Assembly: GCA_902492545.1 (NCBI GenBank)
Contig: CABULX010000080.1
Coordinates: forward strand, 1 to 10,414
Direction of reading: 5' to 3'
Length of the DNA stretch: 10,414 nt
DNA from: an uncultured Collinsella sp.
Lineage (GTDB): Bacteria > Actinomycetota > Coriobacteriia > Coriobacteriales > Coriobacteriaceae
The translations under genes and the position numbers were made by a program. Positions within the stretch are counted from its first letter, which is position 1, and each line of letters opens with the position of its first letter. Shown here piece by piece: positions 5,536 to 10,414 of this stretch. The notes beneath the pieces are model-generated. The model had not been told where the DNA came from. It did not search any database and was given only the letters and a program-made list of their open reading frames with translations.

Positions 5536-7551
5536 TTATGCGAACTGGCTCAGATAGAGGTCGGCATAAGCGCCCTCGGCTGCGAGCAGCTCCTTATGCG
5601 TGCCCTGCTCGATAATGTTGCCGTGGTCCATGACCAAGATCAGGTCGGCGTCCACGATCGTCGACAGGCGATGCGCGATCACAAAGCTCGTGCGCCCGCG
5701 CATAAGCGCGTCCATGGCGCGGCCGATAGCAAGCTCGGTGCGCGTGTCCACGCTTGAGGTCGCCTCGTCCAGGATGAGAATCGCCGGGTTGTTGAGCAGC
5801 ACGCGCGCAATGGTCAGCAACTGGCGCTGGCCCTGGCTGATGCTTTCGGCATCGTTGGCCACGCGCGTGTCGTAGCCCTGCGGCATGGTGCGCACAAAGA
5901 AGTCAACCTGGGCGGCGCGCGCAGCCGCAACAATCTCCTCGCGCGTTGCCTCGGGGCAGCCGTAGGCGATGTTCTCGGCAATCGTGCCGTCGAACAGCCA
6001 GGCGTCTTGCAGCACCATGCCAAACTGCTGACGTAGCTCGCCGCGATCCATGCGGCTCGTATCCACGCCGTCGAGCGTAATACGCCCGCCGTCAATCTCG
6101 TAGAAGCGCATGAGCAGGTTGATGAGCGTCGTCTTGCCTGCGCCCGTGGTTCCCACCACGGCAATCTTCTGGCCCGGCTCGGCGGTAAACGACACGTCGC
6201 GCATAAGCGGCTTGTCGGGCGAATAACCAAAGCGCACGTGCTCAAAGGAGACGCGACCCTCAACGCGACCCGGCAGCTTGGCGGCCTCGTCCGGCAGCGG
6301 ATCGGCCTCCATCTCGGGCTCATCGAGCAGGTCGAACACGCGCTCCGCACTCGCCAGCGCGCTCTGCAGCGAGTTAAAGGTAAACGACAGCTGCGTCATG
6401 GGTTCGGACGCCTCGTAAATAAACTGGAAGAACGCCTGGAACACGCCGACGGTCATGTGACCGGCAACCAGCATGCTGCAGCCCACAAGCGCAATAACGA
6501 TCTGCGCCAAACGGCCGATAAAGCGCACCGCGGGGCCGACGGCATTGATCATAAAGTCGGCCTTGGTGCTCACGCGCGCCAGCTCGCCCGAGGCCTGGTG
6601 CACCTCGGCAGAGCTCTGGTGCTCGCGGTTGAATGCGCGAATCACCAAACGGCCCGAATAGCCTTCCTCGACCGCGCTCGTAATCTTGGACACCCACTCC
6701 TGGCGCTCGCCCGTCACATCGTGCGTGCGGCGCGAAACGACCTTCGTCACCAGCAGCGACAGCGTCATAAAGAACAAAAAGACGAGCGTGAGCGGCACGC
6801 TAAACACGAACATCACGATCACAGCGCCCACCACGGTACCGATCGACACCAGAAGCTGCAGCAAGCCGCGCTGCATGCTCTCGGACATCTTGTCCAAGTC
6901 GTTGGTCGCACGGCTGACGACCTCACCGGGACGATGCGCGTCAAAGAAGGCAAGCGGCAGACGGTTGAGCTTTTGCGCGATGCGGTTGCGCAGGCGCAGA
7001 TTGAGACGCTCAGCGACGCTCGACATCAAAAAGCTCTGGAGCGCGTAGAACGAGGCAGCGGCCGTCCAAATCATAAAGTAGATGAAGATGGTCCTGCCGC
7101 AGTTCTCCCAGGTGATGTTGAAGGGTGTGTCGTTGGCAAACGCCACCTGAATGTGGCTCCACAGCTCATCGATCACGCGGGCGCTATATGCCGGCGCAGC
7201 GGTGTTAAAGATGGCATAGAACACAATGCTCGCGAACACGATATAGAAGCGCCAGTGGTCGCCGGCAGCCTCGCTCCACAGGCGGCGCACCGTCGCCCAG
7301 GTATCCCGAGGCGTCTCGTCCTCGTCGCCATCGTCCACGTCGCGCATGCGTTCCGCCTCGGCTCGGGCGCGCTCATCCTCCGCGCGCTCGTTTTCCTCAT
7401 AGAGCGCCTGGCGGCGAGCCTCGCGCGCGGCTGCGGCCTTGGCGGCTTCATCCAGCTCGGGCGCTACGACAGCCTGGTCGACCGTTTTATCGGCAGCGTC
7501 CGCAGCGACGGCATCGACAAGGCCGCCTTGTTTCCTGAGCTCCTCGGTCAT
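5536..7551 (-). CDS. ABC exporter half-transporter, consensus-ATPase subunit
   Basis: A 671-residue fusion of a six-helix ABC exporter membrane domain (about 100-400) and an ATPase domain (about 433-671). Visible ATPase motifs are Walker A GTTGAGKTT (467-475), Q-loop Q515 in VLQDAWLF, Walker B ILILDE with catalytic E596, and switch histidine H627 in VIAHRLST. The signature is SQGQ (572-575) rather than SGGQ. With the partner gene upstream this fits the BmrCD/LmrCD/TM287-288 type of heterodimeric exporter. The substrate is unknown; drugs, peptides or lipids are possible. A highly charged Ala/Glu/Arg-rich helix and acidic linker (about 33-82) precede the membrane domain. ATG 7551 is chosen over GTG 7560 because GGGAGG lies 8 bases before the ATG but touches the GTG. 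One base separates it from the preceding gene, indicating an operon. Confidence 0.93.
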   Translation of the reverse strand: MTEELRKQGGLVDAVAADAADKTVDQAVVAPELDEAAKAAAAREARRQALYEENERAEDERARAEAERMRDVDDGDEDETPRDTWATVRRLWSEAAGDHWRFYIVFASIVFYAIFNTAAPAYSARVIDELWSHIQVAFANDTPFNITWENCGRTIFIYFMIWTAAASFYALQSFLMSSVAERLNLRLRNRIAQKLNRLPLAFFDAHRPGEVVSRATNDLDKMSESMQRGLLQLLVSIGTVVGAVIVMFVFSVPLTLVFLFFMTLSLLVTKVVSRRTHDVTGERQEWVSKITSAVEEGYSGRLVIRAFNREHQSSAEVHQASGELARVSTKADFMINAVGPAVRFIGRLAQIVIALVGCSMLVAGHMTVGVFQAFFQFIYEASEPMTQLSFTFNSLQSALASAERVFDLLDEPEMEADPLPDEAAKLPGRVEGRVSFEHVRFGYSPDKPLMRDVSFTAEPGQKIAVVGTTGAGKTTLINLLMRFYEIDGGRITLDGVDTSRMDRGELRQQFGMVLQDAWLFDGTIAENIAYGCPEATREEIVAAARAAQVDFFVRTMPQGYDTRVANDAESISQGQRQLLTIARVLLNNPAILILDEATSSVDTRTELAIGRAMDALMRGRTSFVIAHRLSTIVDADLILVMDHGNIIEQGTHKELLAAEGAYADLYLSQFA

Positions 7552-7552
7552 G

Positions 7553-9289
7553 CTACTCACCTCCCTTCATTTGCGATTCCGCGATGGCGCGGTACACCTC
7601 GCAGGTTTCCATAAGCTCGCCATGCGTGCCCAGGCCCACAACCTCGCCGTCCTTGAGCACGACGATCTGATCGGCGTGCAAGATCGTCGAGATGCGCTGC
7701 GCGATGATGAGCACCGCAGCGTCACGCGTCTCGTCTTGCAACGCATGGCGCAGGGCGGCATCGGTCTTAAAGTCCAGGGCCGAGAAACTGTCATCGAAGA
7801 TATATAGATCGGCATGCTTCATGAGCGCACGGGCGATGGCCAGACGCTGGCGCTGGCCGCCCGAAAAGTTCGTGCCGCCCTGCGCCACCGGGGTATCGAG
7901 CCCCTGCGGCTGATCGAGCACAAAGGTGCTCTGGGCAACCTTGAGCGCGTGAAGCATGTCGGCCTCAGTCGCGTCTTCGTTGCCAAAGCGCAGGTTGCTT
8001 GCCACGGTGCCAGAGAACAGCCACGCCTTCTGCGGCACGTAAGCGATATGCCCGCGAATCTCGTCTTGCGAAAGATCGCGCAGATCGGCGCCGTCCAGGC
8101 GAATGGCGCCCTTGGTGGCATCGTGGAAGCGCAGTAAGAGCTTGGCCACCGTCGATTTGCCCGAGCCCGTCGAGCCGACGATAGCGGTCGTCTGACCGCG
8201 GCGACAGGTAAAGTTCAGATCGCACAGCGTGTCCTCGTCGGCATCGTCGAAACGAAACGACATGTGGTCGAACACGGCCACCGCGCTGGCCCCATCTGCG
8301 AACTCAGGCGCCCCGTCGCCCAGCGTAGCCTTGCCGTCCACAATGCTCGGCTCAATCTCCAACACCTGTTGCGCGCGGTTGAGGCACGCCGCAGCGCGCG
8401 GAAGCGTCAGAATCACCATCTGCGCCATCATCACAAAGAAAAGGATCAGGATCGCGTATTCCAGTACGGCCGAGATGCTGCCGATTTGCATGGCACGGGC
8501 GCCCACGCGGTTGCCGCCCACCCACAGCACCGCCACCTCGGCGATGTTCATCAAAAAGAAGCTGGAGCTGTCGAGCCCCACAAACAGGTGGTTGACTTTG
8601 ATGGCGTTGGCGGCGTAATCGCTAAACACCTCGTCCAGGCGCTGTTCCTCGTGGCGCTCCTTATTGAAAGCGCGAATGACGCGAACGCCCACGATGTTCT
8701 CGCGCAGCACCACATTCATACGGTCGATAAAGCTCTGAAGGCGCATAAAAATCGGCGCGGCGTTAGCCACCGTAAAGACCGCCGCCACCAACACGATCGC
8801 AACCACCACGCCCAGCAGCGTTCCCATGGCGGGATCGATGAACCAAGCAAAAATGATGCCTGCCACGGCCAAGAACGGCACCGGCAGCACCAACTGAATC
8901 GTCTGAAGGACAGCTTGCTGAATCACGTTGATGTCGTTGAGTGAGCGCGTGATCATCGAACCCGTGCCAAAGCGCTCAAAGTCGCTGGCGGACAGCTCGA
9001 GCGACTTGTCGTACACGGCATTGCGGATATCGCAGGCCACGTTGGCGGCCAGGCGCGCCGAAAGATAGCAGCCCAACACCGTGCCGCCGCTGGCCATGCC
9101 GGTCGCGATAAGCATGTACAGGCCGTTGCGTAAAATATAGTCGATGTCGCCCGTGGTAATACCGGTGTTGACCATGTTCGCCAGCATCGTGGGAACCAAC
9201 AGCGTACCGACGTTATCTATCAGCACCGCAAACAGCGTCACCGCAATCAGACCGCGGTACGGCCTCATAAACCTCATTAAGAGTCGCAT
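7553..9289 (-). CDS. ABC exporter half-transporter, degenerate-ATPase subunit
   Basis: A 578-residue fusion of an exporter membrane domain (about 10-305; six hydrophobic segments; coupling sequences DFERFGTGSMITRSLNDI and RENIVGVRVIRAFNKE) and an ATPase domain (about 335-578). Motifs are Walker A GSTGSGKST (372-380), Q420 in VPQKAWLF, canonical signature SGGQ (476-479) and Walker B LYIFDD. The catalytic glutamate is replaced by D500, and the switch histidine by Q531 in IIAQRIST. These two changes are typical of the degenerate-site subunit of heterodimeric exporters, so hydrolysis should occur mainly at the site built from the partner's Walker motifs and this signature. The ATG at 9289 has GAGGGGG 4 bases upstream. 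It overlaps the last 13 bases of marR, suggesting translational coupling. It is the middle gene of the marR-ABC-ABC operon. Confidence 0.95.
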   Translation of the reverse strand: MRLLMRFMRPYRGLIAVTLFAVLIDNVGTLLVPTMLANMVNTGITTGDIDYILRNGLYMLIATGMASGGTVLGCYLSARLAANVACDIRNAVYDKSLELSASDFERFGTGSMITRSLNDINVIQQAVLQTIQLVLPVPFLAVAGIIFAWFIDPAMGTLLGVVVAIVLVAAVFTVANAAPIFMRLQSFIDRMNVVLRENIVGVRVIRAFNKERHEEQRLDEVFSDYAANAIKVNHLFVGLDSSSFFLMNIAEVAVLWVGGNRVGARAMQIGSISAVLEYAILILFFVMMAQMVILTLPRAAACLNRAQQVLEIEPSIVDGKATLGDGAPEFADGASAVAVFDHMSFRFDDADEDTLCDLNFTCRRGQTTAIVGSTGSGKSTVAKLLLRFHDATKGAIRLDGADLRDLSQDEIRGHIAYVPQKAWLFSGTVASNLRFGNEDATEADMLHALKVAQSTFVLDQPQGLDTPVAQGGTNFSGGQRQRLAIARALMKHADLYIFDDSFSALDFKTDAALRHALQDETRDAAVLIIAQRISTILHADQIVVLKDGEVVGLGTHGELMETCEVYRAIAESQMKGGE

Positions 9290-9777
9290 GTGTCCCCCTC
9301 GCCCTTATCGTCAGCCTCGTTCTCGGCGGCCACTTGCCGTTTAAATGCCTCGCACTCTTCGTTAAGAACATGGGAGAACTTACCGACCAAGCGCATGATC
9401 TCGCGCTGTTCCCACGGCTCGAGCGCCTCGAATGCCTGTTGCTCGGCTTTTTGCGCCGGCAACGCGTAGCGCTTGGCAAACTGCACGCCTTCTTCGGTCA
9501 GTCGCACAACCTTGTTCTTACGACTGCCCTCGGCAAACTCCAACGTCGCAAGCCCTCGCGCCCTAAGCGTCTTGATCGCCGAATTGATGGTCTGTTTGCT
9601 GTAGAACCATTCACTCGTCAGCCGACTCACGGCAACGCTTCCGCCCGCCGCACTCGTGTCGACGAGCATCCAGTAGGCGCAGTCCGAAAGACCGCAGGCG
9701 CGCGCGAACTCCGAATAGATACGGTCAAGCCCGTTGAGCATCCGGTCGAAATCGACCGGGCTAACTGCACTATTCAT
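9277..9777 (-). CDS. MarR-family winged-helix regulator of the ABC exporter operon
   Basis: A 166-residue protein with the MarR layout: N-terminal dimer helix (7-28), winged-helix domain (about 32-105) and C-terminal dimer helices (107-150). The DNA-binding part reads VAVSRLTSEWFYSKQTINSAIKTLRARGLATLE, followed by the wing EFAEGSRKNKVVRLTEEG. It has an acidic, charged C-terminal tail. It is the first gene of the operon, with two 16-bp repeats in its promoter, so autorepression with ligand release is the likely scheme (inference from context). The start is uncertain: ATG 9777 has GGGAG only 2 bases upstream, which is too close. ATG 9789 (four residues longer) has no Shine-Dalgarno at all. Extension to 9855 would run through the promoter and operators and is rejected. 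The ligand is unknown. Confidence 0.9.
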   Translation of the reverse strand: MNSAVSPVDFDRMLNGLDRIYSEFARACGLSDCAYWMLVDTSAAGGSVAVSRLTSEWFYSKQTINSAIKTLRARGLATLEFAEGSRKNKVVRLTEEGVQFAKRYALPAQKAEQQAFEALEPWEQREIMRLVGKFSHVLNEECEAFKRQVAAENEADDKGEGDTCDS

Positions 9778-9790
9778 CTCTCCCACCATT

Positions 9791-9852
9791 CGATAGTCCG
9801 AGTTTTGACCAATTAATATCTCTACATTAGTCCGAGTTTTGACTATCGTCAA
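9791..9852 (-). promoter_or_regulatory. marR-ABC operon promoter with two operator repeats
   Basis: On the minus strand, TTGACG (9847-9852, 5 of 6 to -35 consensus) and TAATGT (9824-9829, moderate -10) are spaced by 17 bases. The 16-mer TAGTCCGAGTTTTGAC occurs exactly twice, at 9794-9809 and 9828-9843. The first copy would lie just past the transcription start and the second between -35 and -10. Each copy is itself a partial palindrome (TAGTC...GACTA or GACCA), and the outer ends CGATAGTC (9791-9798) and GACTATCG (9841-9848) are exact inverse copies. This is a strong candidate binding region for the MarR protein encoded downstream. Confidence 0.7.
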
Positions 9853-9894
9853 CAAGCTCGTTGTTTATGGTCGGCTCTACATAAGCATATCGAC

Positions 9895-9930
9895 AAAAAA
9901 GACCGCCGGCGCGGGGGCGGCGCCGGCGGT
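9895..9930 (-). terminator. Rho-independent terminator after the 96-residue gene
   Basis: The perfect 11-bp GC-rich stem ACCGCCGGCGC (9902-9912) pairs with 9920-9930 across a 7-base loop. On the minus strand it ends in C followed by six T (9895-9900). It lies 26 bases past the small gene's stop codon and insulates the marR promoter from upstream transcription. Confidence 0.93.
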
Positions 9931-9956
9931 TGCGAGAGAATATCGAGTGTTGGCTG

Positions 9957-10247
9957 TTAAGCAGCGACGGCCTCGTAGACCGTGGCGCCCGAGAAGCTGT
10001 CGTGCAGGCTCTTGCCGCAGATCCACGGCAGTTCGACGACCTCGCAGACCGTGTTGACTAGCTCGGAGCAGTCAGTAAAGTGGCCCTTATCGTTGAGGGC
10101 CTCGCAATCCTGAACACGCCAATAGCCATCGGTGTGCGTGATGTAGTACTCGTGATCGTTGATCGACACGAAAGCGCGCGTCTTGGAACGCAGCAGCTTC
10201 AGAAATCCTTCGAAGTCGGTCTCGACGACATCTCCAGCCTGGAACAT
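9957..10247 (-). CDS. 96-residue cytosolic protein of unknown function
   Basis: I do not recognise the family. The protein begins MFQAGDVVETDFEGFLKLLRSKTRAF and has no signal peptide or membrane segment. It is acidic, rich in short beta-like stretches (FVSINDHEYYITHTDGYWRV) and has four cysteines (C48, C60, C68, C77). They are not in CxxC pairs, so a zinc site is not evident. The gene is well supported: GGAGG at 6-7 bases before the ATG, an open frame closed by a stop, and a strong terminator 26 bases on. An upstream ATG at 10283 (12 residues longer) is less likely because its nearest Shine-Dalgarno is about 15 bases away. It is transcribed alone in the same direction as the marR operon but separated by the terminator. 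A role is not proposed. Confidence 0.8.
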   Translation of the reverse strand: MFQAGDVVETDFEGFLKLLRSKTRAFVSINDHEYYITHTDGYWRVQDCEALNDKGHFTDCSELVNTVCEVVELPWICGKSLHDSFSGATVYEAVAA

Positions 10248-10414
10248 GATGTTACCTCCTGGCCCGGCGCCACCACGGCGCATTGATAAACGTTGGTACT
10301 CCTTTAGTAAAACCTTTATCAGAGGTTATGCGTTCGTCATTTAGGCAAGTGGTAAAAAACCGCAGGGTAGACGGGATAAAACGTTTAACCATCCCACCGG
10401 TTTGTCACATTCTG
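10248..10414 (-). promoter_or_regulatory. Upstream region of the 96-residue gene with AACGTT motifs
   Basis: No clear sigma-70 promoter pair is seen. On the minus strand, AACGTTTATC lies at 10285-10294 and AAACGTTTTATCC at 10374-10386, the latter identical over 13 bases to the ilvE upstream motif. A small inverted repeat AACCT/AGGTT (10311-10315 and 10323-10327) lies between them. The last 14 bases (TTTGTCACATTCTG) resemble the edge of the palindrome at 5506. Confidence 0.35.

Noticed and set aside
7552..7560. GTG start at 7560 for the second ABC subunit
   Set aside because: The GGGAGG touches this GTG, leaving no spacing, while it is 8 bases from the ATG at 7551.
6238..7614. 458-codon plus-strand frame opposite the second ABC gene
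   Set aside because: His/Arg/Gln-rich mirror of a high-GC coding region with no domains. It runs across the junction of two well-defined ABC genes.
1..10414. CRISPR arrays, insertion-sequence transposases, toxin-antitoxin or phage genes
   Set aside because: No regularly spaced direct repeats, no transposase or integrase motifs and no phage-type genes are seen. The direct repeats at 9794 and 9828 are only two copies and fit operators.

Overview
The window looks like chromosomal DNA from a high-GC Gram-positive anaerobe. The best fit is Coriobacteriia, probably a Collinsella-type gut actinobacterium. This is inferred from the protein sequences, GC-rich codon use, strong GGAGG-type ribosome binding sites and the style of the intergenic palindromes. 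No 16S rRNA or other marker is present to prove it. Most of the content is ordinary chromosomal housekeeping and transport. The unusual material is in the intergenic DNA.

Left part (1-2025): the 5' end of tadA (tRNA adenosine deaminase) runs off the left edge on the minus strand. Divergent from it is a plus-strand tRNA-Ser(UGA) gene with an encoded CCA. Two bases further on is the stop codon of a convergent TetR-family regulator. Divergent from that regulator is a lemA-like membrane protein gene that ends in a near-perfect 15-bp-stem terminator.

Intergenic cluster (2026-2507): this 480-base gap has no convincing gene. It holds a 203-bp element bounded by 21-bp inverted repeats (19 of 21 identical, MITE-like), a small perfect hairpin, and a 125-bp nested palindrome that contains the probable ilvE terminator.

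Middle (2508-5502): ilvE (branched-chain aminotransferase) and a DedA-family membrane protein lie on the minus strand, each with its own terminator and upstream region. cysE (serine O-acetyltransferase) is divergent from dedA, starts at GTG and ends in a strong terminator. ilvE and cysE are both amino-acid biosynthesis genes but are not one operon.

Right part (5506-9852): a three-gene minus-strand operon encodes a MarR-type regulator and two ABC-exporter half-transporters. The genes overlap or are separated by one base. The motif pattern is that of an asymmetric heterodimeric multidrug-type exporter: one degenerate ATP site and one consensus site. The promoter upstream of marR carries two exact 16-bp operator-like repeats, one between the -35 and -10 boxes. 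The simplest reading is that the MarR protein represses its own operon until a ligand releases it.

Right edge (9895-10414): a 96-residue cytosolic protein of unknown function has an excellent Shine-Dalgarno sequence and a strong terminator. Its upstream DNA contains AACGTTTTATC-type motifs, one of which shares 13 bases with the DNA upstream of ilvE. A fragment of the palindrome family found at 5506 may begin at the very end of the window.
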